A stretch of 44,353 nucleotides of DNA from Bacillota bacterium. Its GTDB lineage: Bacteria; Bacillota; Dethiobacteria; Dethiobacterales; Dethiobacteraceae. The DNA is taken from positions 1-44,353 of the forward strand of contig QLUR01000022.1 of assembly GCA_018725565.1 (NCBI GenBank), given 5' to 3'. The translations under genes were made by a program, and so were the position numbers. Under the pieces are notes generated by a model. The model was not told where the DNA came from and did not search any database. It saw only the letters and a list, made by a program, of their open reading frames with translations. Shown here one piece after another: positions 16,278-25,209 of this stretch; within the stretch, counting starts at the first letter, position 1; the number at the start of each line of letters is the position of its first letter.

Positions 16278-18205
16278 TTGTCGGCACGGCGGGACATGTG
16301 GACCACGGCAAAACGGCGCTGATTAGAGCACTGACCGGCGTTGACACTGACCGTCTGCGGGAGGAACAGGAACGCGGCATTTCTATTGAACTGGGGTTTG
16401 CTCCTTTTCGTCTGCCTAGCGGCCGCCTCGCCGGCGTGATCGACGTTCCTGGGCATGAGAAATTTATCCATAATATGCTGGCCGGTATCGGCGGTATTGA
16501 CCTTGTGCTGCTGCTGGTGGACGTTATGGAGGGTGTGATGCCGCAGACCAGGGAGCATGTAGAGATTATGCAGCTGTTGCGGATTCCCAGGGGCGTGGTG
16601 GTGCTGGCCAAGATTGACCTGGCGGAGGACCCGGATTGGCTTGACCTGGTAGAGGAAGAGGTGCGGGAAAGTCTTTCCGGCACTTTCCTGGAAAGCGCTC
16701 CTTATGTCCGCGTTTCTGCGCTGACCGGCGAAGGGCTGGCCGAACTGCGTAAAGTGATTGACACGCTGACCGGCGAAGTGCCTGAGAGGGATAAAAATGC
16801 CCCGTTGCGCCTTCCGGTAGACCGCGTCTTCAGTATGACCGGCTTCGGTACGGTGGTAACGGGAACCTTGCTTGCCGGTCGGATTATTGTAGGCGAAAAT
16901 GTGCAAATCCTGCCACTCGGCAGGCAGGCACGGATACGGCAACTCCAGGTATATGGGGAGGAAGTTACAGAAGCGGTGGCTGGCATGCGTGTGGCTGTCA
17001 ACCTTTCCGGGGTGGAAAGGGAGGCATTGGAGCGTGGCAGCGTGCTGGCCAGGCCCGGATTCCTGACGTCCGTAACCCTGTTGGATGCGCGGCTTTTTTT
17101 GCTGGCCGGCGCAGGGAAAGCAATGAAAAATATGACCCGTGTCCACGTTTATCTTGGCACCGGAAGAACGGTAGGCCGAGTCGTCCTGGTTGACTGCGAG
17201 GAGTTGGCGCCGGGCGGCGCTGCCCTGGTCCAGTTGCGCCTCGAAAAACCACTTGTTGCTTACCGGGGTGACCGTTTCATCATCCGGTCTTACTCACCAA
17301 TGACGACTATTGGCGGCGGAGTGGTGCTGCAGGCCGGTATCCGGCGCTTGAAACGCTTTAAAGAAGAGGTGCTGGCGGACCTTGAGGCTTTGGAAAAAGG
17401 CGATCCGGCCGCCCCGTTGCTGCAGCGTCTCCGCCGGGAGGCGGTAGTCTCCTTAAAGACGCTGGAAAAAGAGGCCGGACTCCCCTTAGAGCAGTTGCGC
17501 CAGCTGCTGGAACGCCTGGAGAGGGAACGACTGCTGGAGCGGGTGGGGGAGTTGCTTGCGGATGGTACCGCGACGCAGGAATGGCGGGAAAAAATCATGG
17601 CGGTACTTACTTTTTTTCACAATACGAATCGTCTGTCAGCCGGTATGTCTAGGGCAGAACTGAAAGCAAGCCTGCCCAAAAATGTACCGCAAAAAGTATA
17701 TGACTACCTGCTGACCGATCTGGAAAAGGCTTTGAAAATAACAGTTTGTGAGGATTTGGTGGCTGCTTTCGGACATCGTCCCGAACCCGACGCCAAGGAA
17801 ACTGAGCAACTGGTGCGAATCGAGCGGTTGTACCGGGAGAAGGGTTTTACACCGCCTACTTTCCGTGAGATGACGGAGCAAACAGGGTTAAAAGCCGGCC
17901 ATGCCGAAAGCCTGGTCAATTACCTGGCCTTGCAGGGCCGGCTGGTCCGCCTTGATGACGAGTTGGCCCTGCACCATGATTTTTTCGTCCGTGCCCGTGA
18001 ATTGCTGTGTGACCATTTTCAGAAAAACAGAACGTTGTCAGCAGCTGATTTTCGCACCAAACTGGGAACAAGCAGAAAATTTGTCCTGCCATTGCTGGAA
18101 AAGTTTGATCACCTGAAAATGACAAGGCGCCAGGGGTTGGAGCGCGTACCGTGGCGCCTTGGTCCTGACTTTTGCGCGGAGGTGCAGAGAAATGACGGCG
18201 AATAA
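16262..18205 (+). CDS. selB: Selenocysteine-specific elongation factor SelB
   Basis: GTPase that brings Sec-tRNA(Sec) to the ribosome at UGA codons marked by a SECIS hairpin. 647 residues. G1 is GHVDHGKT (11-18), G3 is DVPGHEKF, and G4 is AKID (116-119), an unusual first residue relative to N/TKxD. EF-Tu-like domains II and III follow (LPVDRVFSMTGFGTVVTGTL), then winged-helix repeats in the C-terminal third that bind SECIS RNA. TTG 16262 is used because GAGGAAGAGGTGG lies just upstream; the in-frame GTG at 16274 is badly spaced. It overlaps selD by 14 nt. Confidence 0.95.
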   Translation: MSAYVIVGTAGHVDHGKTALIRALTGVDTDRLREEQERGISIELGFAPFRLPSGRLAGVIDVPGHEKFIHNMLAGIGGIDLVLLLVDVMEGVMPQTREHVEIMQLLRIPRGVVVLAKIDLAEDPDWLDLVEEEVRESLSGTFLESAPYVRVSALTGEGLAELRKVIDTLTGEVPERDKNAPLRLPVDRVFSMTGFGTVVTGTLLAGRIIVGENVQILPLGRQARIRQLQVYGEEVTEAVAGMRVAVNLSGVEREALERGSVLARPGFLTSVTLLDARLFLLAGAGKAMKNMTRVHVYLGTGRTVGRVVLVDCEELAPGGAALVQLRLEKPLVAYRGDRFIIRSYSPMTTIGGGVVLQAGIRRLKRFKEEVLADLEALEKGDPAAPLLQRLRREAVVSLKTLEKEAGLPLEQLRQLLERLERERLLERVGELLADGTATQEWREKIMAVLTFFHNTNRLSAGMSRAELKASLPKNVPQKVYDYLLTDLEKALKITVCEDLVAAFGHRPEPDAKETEQLVRIERLYREKGFTPPTFREMTEQTGLKAGHAESLVNYLALQGRLVRLDDELALHHDFFVRARELLCDHFQKNRTLSAADFRTKLGTSRKFVLPLLEKFDHLKMTRRQGLERVPWRLGPDFCAEVQRNDGE

Positions 18206-19250
18206 ACCTGTCAGCCTAACCAGCTTGGCTAAAAGCGGCGGCGGGTGAGCGGTAAAACTGCCCCCCGGGGCGCTGGCACAGGTGCTGTGCCAATTACCGC
18301 AAGTACGGGACCAGAATCTGTTGGTAGGCTTTGAATCATTTGCCGATGCGGCTGTCTACCGTCTGAGCGATGAACTGGCTCTGGTGCAAACACTTGATTT
18401 CTTTACCCCGGTGGTTGACGATCCCTATCTTTTCGGCCAGATTGCCGCCGCCAACGCCCTTTCCGACGTCTACGCTGCCGGTGCCAGGCCGCTGACGGCT
18501 TTGAACATCGTATGTTTTCCTTCGCGGACCCTGGGGATGGAGGTCTTAAAAGTAATTCTGCAGGGTGGCGCCGACAAGGTGCTTGAGGCTGGAGCACTCG
18601 TAGTGGGCGGTCACAGTGTGGAAGACAGTGAGCCAAAATACGGGCTGGCGGTCACCGGGATAGTCCGCCCTGACCTTCTTGTGACCAACAGCGGCGCGAG
18701 ACCTGGCGACTTGCTTGTACTAACCAAGCCAATCGGAACCGGTTTGCTGCTGATGGCAAATAAGGCGGAGATGGCGGCTGCAGGCGAATTGGAGGCGGCT
18801 GTCAACTCCATGAAAGAATTGAACCGTTGTGCTGCCGAAGCGATGCTGGTTGCAAGTGCTCATGCCGCTACAGACATTACCGGATTTGGCTTGCTGGGAC
18901 ATGCCCGGGAACTGGCGCTGGCAAGTAAGGTCGGCCTGGAGATAAGTTTTGGCAAAGTGCCGGTTCTGCCTGGCGCTCTCCGGGCGGCAGCCATGGGGCT
19001 GGTTCCTGCGGGCACCTACGCCAACCTCGATTATGTGCAGCAGGGCCTGGTGGTTATAAACGAAAAAGTGGTCGGAGAGCAGGCGCTTGATGTGCTGTGT
19101 GACCCGCAAACGTCAGGGGGGCTGCTGATCGTGGTACCACCTGAAAAAGAACAAACATTGCTTGCCGAGCTCGGGCGGCGGCAGACAACAGCAGCGGTTA
19201 TCGGCCGGGTCCTGCCCGGACCTGCAGGCCAGATCCGGCTGGTTCCGTAG
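18192..19250 (+). CDS. selD: Selenophosphate synthase SelD, selenocysteine-containing
   Basis: Makes selenophosphate from selenide and ATP. The catalytic region reads [11 protein letters not shown]19-AVK22: the UGA at 18246-18248 sits where other SelD proteins have the active-site Cys, three residues before the essential Lys. The frame is continuous on both sides and the downstream part is typical SelD ([51 protein letters not shown]). ATG 18192 has GGAGGTG (18178-18184) at 7-nt spacing and overlaps the selB end. Full length 352 residues, close to E. coli SelD. An unaided caller would start at GTG 18282 and lose 30 codons, including the active site. A Sec form of SelD is known in other bacteria. 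Confidence 0.93.
18249..18300 (+). promoter_or_regulatory. Bacterial SECIS-like element of selD
   Basis: Starts directly after the UGA. An outer 7-bp stem pairs GCGGTAA (18249-18255) with TTACCGC (18294-18300). Within it, TGGCAC (18274-18279) pairs with GTGCCA (18287-18292) around the 7-nt loop AGGTGCT, which resembles the AGGTCT apical loop of E. coli fdhF. The loop is 31 nt after the UGA, within the usual bacterial range. A C-rich/G-rich segment (18260-18271) lies on the 5' side between the two stems. Confidence 0.82.
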
Positions 19251-19289
19251 GGTATATACGAAGCTGGTTACTGAATGTCTTTCCCGGGG

Positions 19290-19305
19290 AAGATATTCAT
19301 ATCTT
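19290..19305. other. Short inverted repeat upstream of asnB
   Basis: AAGATAT-TC-ATATCTT is a perfect 7-bp inverted repeat in the 92-nt gap between selD and asnB, about 37 nt before the asnB ATG. It may be an operator or an RNA hairpin. No T tract follows, and I see no convincing promoter boxes around it. Confidence 0.3.
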
Positions 19306-19342
19306 AGCAGTAGATTGCTGTAATGCAGGAAGGAGAAAAATA

Positions 19343-21214
19343 ATGTGCGGATTTGTGGCCCTGTGGCGTAAAAGCGGCAGTTTCCCGCTGTCGGCCGGTG
19401 CCGAAGCTGCCGCTGCACTTCGGCACCGCGGCCCTGACGACGAGGGACAGGCGGAGTTTGGTCACGCCGCGCTCTTTTTCAGGCGGCTGGCCGTCATTGA
19501 CCTGTCGGAGCGCGGTCGCCAGCCGATGTATAACGAAGACGGAACGCTTTGTATGGTCTTTAACGGTGAAATCTATAATTTCAGGTTGCTGCGCGAGGAA
19601 CTGCGGCAAAAAGGCCATCTGTTTAAAAGTGAGAGCGACAGCGAAGTTATTTTGCACCTTTATGAAGAAGAAGGCGAGTACTGTGTCAGGCGATTGCGCG
19701 GCATGTTTGCCTTCTGCCTTTACGACGGCCGCCGCCGGCTTTTTTTTGGGGCTCGTGACCGCTTTGGCATTAAACCTCTTTACTGCCTGGAAAACGAGCA
19801 TTACCTGGTGCTGGCCTCGGAGGCCAAGGCTTTCCTGGAACTGCCCGGGTTTACCCCGAAAGTTAATGAAGGGGCTTTACCACACTACCTTACCTTTCAG
19901 TATGTACCAGAACCGGAAACCATGCTGGCCGGAGTACGGAAAATTCCGCCGGCACACTCCTTTGTCTGGCAGGCAGGACACCTGGAAACCAAACGTTACT
20001 GGCAGGCGGAGTTCTCGCCGCAGGAGCGGCCGCTTCAGGAATTCATTGAAGGGACTCAAACCGTGCTGCGAGAGGCGGTCCGGCTTCACACCCAGGCGGA
20101 TGTACCTTGGGGAGCTTTTTTGTCTGGAGGTATTGACTCTACGGTAGTAGCGGCCCTTTTACGGGAAAGCGGGCCAGTGTCCACTTTCAGTGTCGGCTAC
20201 GCCGATGAGGCGTACAGTGAGTTGGCAGAAGCCCGGGAGACTGCACGTTACCTGGAAACAGACCACGAAGAATATGTGATAGAGGCCAGCGAGCTATGGA
20301 ATCACCTGCCGCAACTGGTATGGCACCTGGATGACCCTGTGGCCGACCCGGCGGCAATGGCGCTGTTTTTTGTGGCCCGCCTGGCACGCCGCAAGATTAC
20401 TGTTACCCTTTCGGGTGAAGGTGCTGACGAGGTGTTCGGTGGCTACGCCATCTACCGTGAACCGCAGGCGCTGAAATATATGGACTGGCTGCCGCGGCCG
20501 CTGCTTGAGATGTGGCGCTTGTTGCCTGATTTTGTGCGCGGCAGGAATTACCTGCGTCGGGCGGCGACACCGCTTGAGCAGCGCTATTTTGGCAACGCCC
20601 TGATTTTCACGGAAGAGGAGAAACGTCTGCTTCTGAAAAAGAACTCTTTTTCACCGGCCGCAGAAATAACACGGCCGTTTTACCACCAGGCGGAAGCATA
20701 TGACGATGTGACTAAGATGCAATACCTTGACCTCCATACCTGGATGCTGGGTGATATCCTGGTTAAGGCGGATAAAATGACCATGGCCAACTCGCTGGAA
20801 CTGCGTGTTCCGTATCTGGATCACCATGTTTTTGAGTTTGCCGCCACCATTCCTACAAAATATAAAATACGCGCCGGCATGACCAAATACGTGCTGCGCC
20901 AGGCTTTTAAAGACGAGGTGCCTGCCGCTGTGGTCCGGCGGCAAAAGCGTGGCTTCCCGGTGCCGACTCGCGTTTGGTTGCGTGATGCTCTGTTCAAGGA
21001 GGCGCAGTCGGTTCTTGACGACCCGGCACTGAGGGAATATTTTTCACCCTTGTACTTAAAAAAACTGCTTGCCGAACACAAAGAAGGCAGGGCGGACAAC
21101 AGCCGCAAGATCTGGGCACTGCTGATTTTTGCCCTGTGGATGGAGCGTTTTACAGGGAAAAGTACTTCTTTTGTCACAAAAAGTTCATCTTTTCGCTTTT
21201 CACCGATGATATAA
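19343..21214 (+). CDS. asnB: Asparagine synthase (glutamine-hydrolysing), AsnB
   Basis: Transfers the amide nitrogen of Gln to Asp using ATP. The N-terminal glutaminase domain starts with the nucleophile C2 (MCGF), then LRHRGPDDEG, RLAVIDLSERGRQPM and FNGEIYNF. The synthetase domain has the PP-loop SGGIDS at 261-266 and SGEGADEVFGGY. 623 residues, normal for the family. GGAAGGAGAAAA precedes ATG 19343. Not obviously part of the neighbouring pathways; some relatives modify cell-wall or other amino acids, so the substrate is inferred from the family only. Confidence 0.92.
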   Translation: MCGFVALWRKSGSFPLSAGAEAAAALRHRGPDDEGQAEFGHAALFFRRLAVIDLSERGRQPMYNEDGTLCMVFNGEIYNFRLLREELRQKGHLFKSESDSEVILHLYEEEGEYCVRRLRGMFAFCLYDGRRRLFFGARDRFGIKPLYCLENEHYLVLASEAKAFLELPGFTPKVNEGALPHYLTFQYVPEPETMLAGVRKIPPAHSFVWQAGHLETKRYWQAEFSPQERPLQEFIEGTQTVLREAVRLHTQADVPWGAFLSGGIDSTVVAALLRESGPVSTFSVGYADEAYSELAEARETARYLETDHEEYVIEASELWNHLPQLVWHLDDPVADPAAMALFFVARLARRKITVTLSGEGADEVFGGYAIYREPQALKYMDWLPRPLLEMWRLLPDFVRGRNYLRRAATPLEQRYFGNALIFTEEEKRLLLKKNSFSPAAEITRPFYHQAEAYDDVTKMQYLDLHTWMLGDILVKADKMTMANSLELRVPYLDHHVFEFAATIPTKYKIRAGMTKYVLRQAFKDEVPAAVVRRQKRGFPVPTRVWLRDALFKEAQSVLDDPALREYFSPLYLKKLLAEHKEGRADNSRKIWALLIFALWMERFTGKSTSFVTKSSSFRFSPMI

Positions 21215-21257
21215 TAAGTTCGTAGCAGTTGTACCTGAAGCCAAAGGAGCGGAGGCG

Positions 21258-21875
21258 GTGCAAGCCCAGATTGCCGTCAAAAATCTCGCAAAAACATACC
21301 ACTGCCGCAAGCTTTTTTACGACCTTTCCTTTCTTGTTAAGAATAACACTGTTTTCGCCGTGATTGGTCACAATGGTGTCGGGAAAACCACGTTGCTAAG
21401 GGTCATCTGTAATCTTGTTCCTGCGACCTCCGGGTGTGTCGAGATTACCGTGGGTGACCGGTTGCTCAGCGCTGCGGAGCGGCGGGCCGCGCTCGGCCTT
21501 GTTTCGCCGGAATTGGAACTGTACGGCGAGTTGAGCGCCTTTGAAAACCTGGAGTTTTTCTCCGGTGTTCGCGGGATAGTTTTCAACAGGGAAAAGGCGC
21601 GGGAGATACTGGAGTATGTGGGACTGAAGGGACGCGGTCATGACCTTGTTTCCACCTTTTCTTCAGGCATGATGCAGCGACTAAAATTTGCGCATGCCCT
21701 ATTCCATGACCCCCAAATCTTGGTTTTGGACGAGCCTGCCTCGAATATGGACGGCGAAGGTGTGGCCCTTGTCAGGGAAGTGATCCGTCATCAGCGGGAG
21801 CGCGGTATAGTAATCATGGCTACTAACGAGCAAAGAGAGGCGTCTTATGCGGACCAGACACTTTCTCTTGCTTAA
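21258..21875 (+). CDS. ccmA: Heme exporter ATP-binding protein CcmA
   Basis: ABC ATPase of the CcmAB(C) system, which releases heme-loaded CcmE for cytochrome c maturation. Walker A GHNGVGKTT (37-45), a variant signature STFSSGMMQRLKFAHAL, and Walker B ILVLDEPASNMD. 205 residues is the usual short length. GTG 21258 is preceded by AAAGGAGCGGAGG. It overlaps ccmB by 29 nt. The context (ccmB, ccmC, ccmE) makes this call better than a generic ABC ATPase. Confidence 0.9.
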   Translation: MQAQIAVKNLAKTYHCRKLFYDLSFLVKNNTVFAVIGHNGVGKTTLLRVICNLVPATSGCVEITVGDRLLSAAERRAALGLVSPELELYGELSAFENLEFFSGVRGIVFNREKAREILEYVGLKGRGHDLVSTFSSGMMQRLKFAHALFHDPQILVLDEPASNMDGEGVALVREVIRHQRERGIVIMATNEQREASYADQTLSLA

Positions 21876-22530
21876 GCGCAGCTGCGCCGTTTTGCAGAAG
21901 GACCTGCGCGTGGAATTTCGTACCCGTTATGCCTACAACACTTTAATGATGTTTGCCGTTACGGTCCTGGTGACGGTCAGTTTTTCAGTAGGCGGCATGA
22001 TCCTGGAAAGCGAGATCGCCGCTGCCCTGCTCTGGATTATCCTGTTCTTTTCGGCAATGGCCGGCTTGTCTCGCACCTTTGTGCAGGAAGAGGAGTCGGG
22101 AACGGTTGTGGCGTTGAAGTTGGCCGCTGACCCGGAGCCGGTTTATCTGGGCAAGCTGCTGTTCAATATTGTGGTGCTGTTTAGTATTGCCGCCGTGGTA
22201 GTACCTTTGTTTCTGATCATGCTTAACCTCTCCGTGGCTATGCCGCTTTCCTTTGTGCTGGTGGTGCTGCTTGGCTGCCTGGGTCTAGCCGGAGCCAGTA
22301 CTATCCTGGCCGCTATTGTGGCCAAAGCTGCAGTTAAGGGCGCTTTGCTGACGGTACTTGCTTTTCCTGTCTTGCTGCCGCTGTTGATTGGTGCTATTAG
22401 CGCCACCCGCTCAACATTGGCTGGGGTGCCCTTGGAGGTCCTGCGCCCTGACCTTGGGCTGTTGCTGTTCTACAACGGCATGATGGTGACGGCTTCGCTC
22501 CTGCTTTTTGATTATGTCTGGAACGAGTAG
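21847..22530 (+). CDS. ccmB: Heme exporter membrane protein CcmB
   Basis: 227-residue ABC permease partner of CcmA, with about six membrane segments. The pattern DLRVEFRTRYAYNTLMMFAVTVLVTVSFSVG, FSAMAGLSRTFVQEEESGTVVALKL and ILAAIVAKAAVKGALLTVLAFPVLLPLLIGA matches CcmB. ATG 21847 lies inside the end of ccmA with AGAGAGGCG before it. ccmC follows after 51 nt. Confidence 0.92.
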   Translation: MRTRHFLLLKRSCAVLQKDLRVEFRTRYAYNTLMMFAVTVLVTVSFSVGGMILESEIAAALLWIILFFSAMAGLSRTFVQEEESGTVVALKLAADPEPVYLGKLLFNIVVLFSIAAVVVPLFLIMLNLSVAMPLSFVLVVLLGCLGLAGASTILAAIVAKAAVKGALLTVLAFPVLLPLLIGAISATRSTLAGVPLEVLRPDLGLLLFYNGMMVTASLLLFDYVWNE

Positions 22531-22581
22531 TTTTGCTGGATAATGGCCCGTTAACACCGGGCAACAAAGGAGCGGGGCAGC

Positions 22582-23247
22582 ATGTTTTGGCAAATTATGC
22601 TTGGCATTTGGATGGCTGGGGTGATCGCTGCCTCGTTCCTGATGATCCGGCCGATCCAAGGACTCGGGGAATTAGGGCGGATCTTTATTTATCATGTACC
22701 GGCGGCTTGGGTGGCGGTGCTCGCTTACCTGATGGCTATGGCCAACTCCGCCTGTTACTTGCGCAGCAGAGATTTGCGGTTCGACCGGCAGGCCCTGGTT
22801 AATGCCGAGTTGGGAACGGTCTTTTGCCTGTTGGCGACCGTGACAGGCGCCGTCTGGTCCAAAGCCGCCTGGGGCTGGTACTGGAACTGGGATCCGCGGC
22901 AGACTTCCATATTTGTCTTGCTTTTGATTTACGGAGCGTATTTTGTCTTGCGAAATGCAATTCCCGATATTGACAGGAGAGCACGCCTGGCTGCGGTGTA
23001 TGCTATCCTGGCTTTTCTGACAGTACCATTCCTGGTTTTTGTCGTCCCGCGCGCATACGCTTCACTGCACCCGGATCTGGCAATGGTTAATGTTGTGCAA
23101 CGACGCCTGGAAATGGATCTGCCTATGCTGCTGGTGTTTCTGGCTTCCCTTGCCGGATTTACCGGACTTTATTTCTGGCTCTACAAGGTGCAGGTCAGCC
23201 TGGAAAACCTGCTCTGCGAACAGACTGTCAGGGAGGAATTGCGGTGA
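22582..23247 (+). CDS. ccmC: Heme-handling protein CcmC (WWD domain)
   Basis: Loads heme onto CcmE. The WWD signature WGWYWNWDPRQTS is at residues 97-109 and is flanked by the two expected heme-ligand histidines, H38 (IYHVPAAW) and H163 (ASLHPD). 221 residues with six membrane segments. ATG 22582 follows AAAGGAGCGGGG. It overlaps the next small gene by 4 nt (GTGA). CcmF and CcsA share the WWD domain, but the length and position fit CcmC. Confidence 0.93.
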   Translation: MFWQIMLGIWMAGVIAASFLMIRPIQGLGELGRIFIYHVPAAWVAVLAYLMAMANSACYLRSRDLRFDRQALVNAELGTVFCLLATVTGAVWSKAAWGWYWNWDPRQTSIFVLLLIYGAYFVLRNAIPDIDRRARLAAVYAILAFLTVPFLVFVVPRAYASLHPDLAMVNVVQRRLEMDLPMLLVFLASLAGFTGLYFWLYKVQVSLENLLCEQTVREELR

Positions 23248-23360
23248 GTGAGTTGAATTTCGTTCTGGCTGTGACCCTGATTACCTGGACCGGTCTCTTC
23301 CTCTACATTTTACGCGTTGACCTTAAGGTGAGGGAGGCCAACCGTCGTGAAAAGGTATGA
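23244..23360 (+). CDS. ccmD: CcmD-like small membrane protein
   Basis: A 38-residue frame starting at GTG 23244, with GGGAGGAA at 23231-23238 at good spacing. One membrane segment (FVLAVTLITWTGLFLYIL, about 6-23) is followed by a charged tail (RVDLKVREANRREKV). Size, topology and place between ccmC and ccmE are those of CcmD, which helps release holo-CcmE. It overlaps ccmC by 4 nt and ccmE by 14 nt. Sequence identity in this family is low, so the call rests on context. Confidence 0.75.
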   Translation: MSELNFVLAVTLITWTGLFLYILRVDLKVREANRREKV

Positions 23361-23724
23361 CAAAATTATCCTCCTGCTGCTGCTGCTTGTATTTGGCGCG
23401 GGTTCTTATTACACTTTTTCCGGAGCGCTGAATCCATACGTTTCTTTTGGTTATGCTGATGCTGTTGCCCGTTTCGTGCAAATCAAAGGGGCTCCTGTTG
23501 ACGGGACGCTGGTTCCGGATGAAAGCGGTGGTTTTACCTTTCGGATGAATGATCTGGAGGGAGGCACAGCCATTGTCTATCATGCAGGAGAAATGCCTCC
23601 CGACCTGATGGACGCTGATAACATTGTAGTGGCAGGCCGTTTTGACGGGAGCGGGAATTTTAACGCCCAACGCATTCTCGTTCAGTGCCCGACGAGGTAC
23701 CAAGCGGAGCAGGCACAAAGGTAA
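23347..23724 (+). CDS. ccmE: Cytochrome c maturation heme chaperone CcmE, CxxxY type
   Basis: Membrane-anchored periplasmic-side heme chaperone. Residues 5-20 form the anchor; the beta-barrel (OB) domain follows, with VDGTLVPDESGGFTFRMNDLEGG and VVAGRFDGSGNFNAQRILVQC. In place of the classical HxxxY heme site the protein has C114-P-T-R-Y118, the CxxxY variant known from archaea and some sulfate reducers. 125 residues, GTG start at 23347. No ccmF or ccmH follows; resB comes next. Confidence 0.88.
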   Translation: MKRYDKIILLLLLLVFGAGSYYTFSGALNPYVSFGYADAVARFVQIKGAPVDGTLVPDESGGFTFRMNDLEGGTAIVYHAGEMPPDLMDADNIVVAGRFDGSGNFNAQRILVQCPTRYQAEQAQR

Positions 23725-23803
23725 CCGGTTGGAGTAACAGCTCAGATGACGGTTTAAAAGCAGTTGTATCTGCCGGTGAGTTGACACTTTTGGAGGGAGA
23801 ATT

Positions 23804-25207
23804 TTGACCAGTGAAGATTCAGGGCTGCCGGAACGCCCCCCTTCTCCCGGCATTCCGTACCGCCAGATCCTCAACTTCCTCAGCTCAATGCAACTAGGCA
23901 TTATTTTGCTGTTGCTGTTAGCCGTAATTTCTGTTTTTGCCACCTTGCGGCCCATGGAAGAAGCGATTGAGCATATTTACACCTCATGGTGGTTTATCGG
24001 CATTATGTCGTTTACGGCCCTGAACCTGCTGCTCTGCACTGTGGAGCGCAGCGATTTCCTTTACCGCCAAGCCTTCAGGCCAAACCTGCAGCTATCGGCT
24101 GAGGCGATAAAAAAAATGCCTGTCAGTCGCATGATTAAATTAAAAAGAATTGAAGCTGACCCGCTTTCCGGCGCCAGGGCGGCGTTTAGGGCAGGCGGTC
24201 TGGCCGTCAGGATTGTCGATGGTCCAAGTGGTCCGCTGTTGTTTGGAGAAAAAGGGCGACTCGGCTACTTTGGTTCCATTGTTACCCATCTTAGCTTGCT
24301 CCTGATCCTGTTTGGCGCCATGTATGGGGCGCTGACCGGCTTTGAAACGGGAGGCGCCGGTATGTCCGGCGGTTCTTTTTTCGTTCCCGAAGGCAATTTC
24401 CGGGTCAATATCCACGAGGTAAAAATGGAGTACCTGGACGAGGAGGGCAAGGTACGTCCACGGGCGAAAAGCAATGTTTCAGTAACCCGCCGCGGTGAGG
24501 AAATCGGGCGTCAGCTTGTTTCCATCAACATACCGCTGCGTTTTGAAGGCACTGCTATTTACCATTCCACTTTTCTCTGGGTTGCCCACCTGACGGTTAC
24601 CGACCCGCAAACCGGGCGAACTACGGGGCCGCTAAAGCTGTTGCCGGTACGTGGGCTCTATGCCGAAGGCATTTTTCAGGCAGCAAGGCCAGGCAACCTG
24701 CGGCGGGAACTGCCACCCAACACTTACTATTTTCTGGAAGACAAAGGTCTTTACCTCCTTGCGAGACAGTTCGTCCCCGACTTTTTAACGGTGAGCGCTG
24801 AGCGGGGGCTGGTGTCGCGCAGTTATAAGCCCAATCGTCCGGTACTTTCATATTACATTCTCGTCGAAGGTGGCCCGACCCCCCGCTGGGACCTGCTGGA
24901 GTTAGGTGTGCCAAAAGTAGTGGAAACAGTGGCCGGACCAGTGCAGCTTGAGCTAAGCGGCTTCGAAAATGCGGCGGTGTACAGCATAGCCAGGAATTTG
25001 GGACGCCCGTATCTTTTTGCCGGCGCGATGCTGCTGCTGGCCGGTATGTATCTCAGCTTTTTTCTCGTTCCCCGCCGCTTCTATGCTGTCCTTGACGGCA
25101 ACGGCACGACGCTGGCAGTTGGCGGCCGCGGTTACCGCAACAAGCTGCTTGTTGAGCAGGTTATGGAGCGCATAGAGTCGTATCTTCAGCAAAAGGAAGG
25201 AAATTAA
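23804..25207 (+). CDS. resB: Cytochrome c biogenesis protein ResB/Ccs1
   Basis: System II heme-handling and apocytochrome-binding partner of ResC/CcsA. 467 residues: membrane segments near 30-50 (LGIILLLLLAVISVFATL), 60-80, 155-175 and 400-425, with a large extracytoplasmic region between the last two. The FLSSMQLGIILLLLLAVIS start and FEGTAIYHSTFLW motif are typical. TTG 23804 with GGAGGGAG upstream. resC follows at once, and hemA after that, a common Firmicute arrangement. Confidence 0.92.
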   Translation: MTSEDSGLPERPPSPGIPYRQILNFLSSMQLGIILLLLLAVISVFATLRPMEEAIEHIYTSWWFIGIMSFTALNLLLCTVERSDFLYRQAFRPNLQLSAEAIKKMPVSRMIKLKRIEADPLSGARAAFRAGGLAVRIVDGPSGPLLFGEKGRLGYFGSIVTHLSLLLILFGAMYGALTGFETGGAGMSGGSFFVPEGNFRVNIHEVKMEYLDEEGKVRPRAKSNVSVTRRGEEIGRQLVSINIPLRFEGTAIYHSTFLWVAHLTVTDPQTGRTTGPLKLLPVRGLYAEGIFQAARPGNLRRELPPNTYYFLEDKGLYLLARQFVPDFLTVSAERGLVSRSYKPNRPVLSYYILVEGGPTPRWDLLELGVPKVVETVAGPVQLELSGFENAAVYSIARNLGRPYLFAGAMLLLAGMYLSFFLVPRRFYAVLDGNGTTLAVGGRGYRNKLLVEQVMERIESYLQQKEGN

Positions 25208-25209
25208 AG

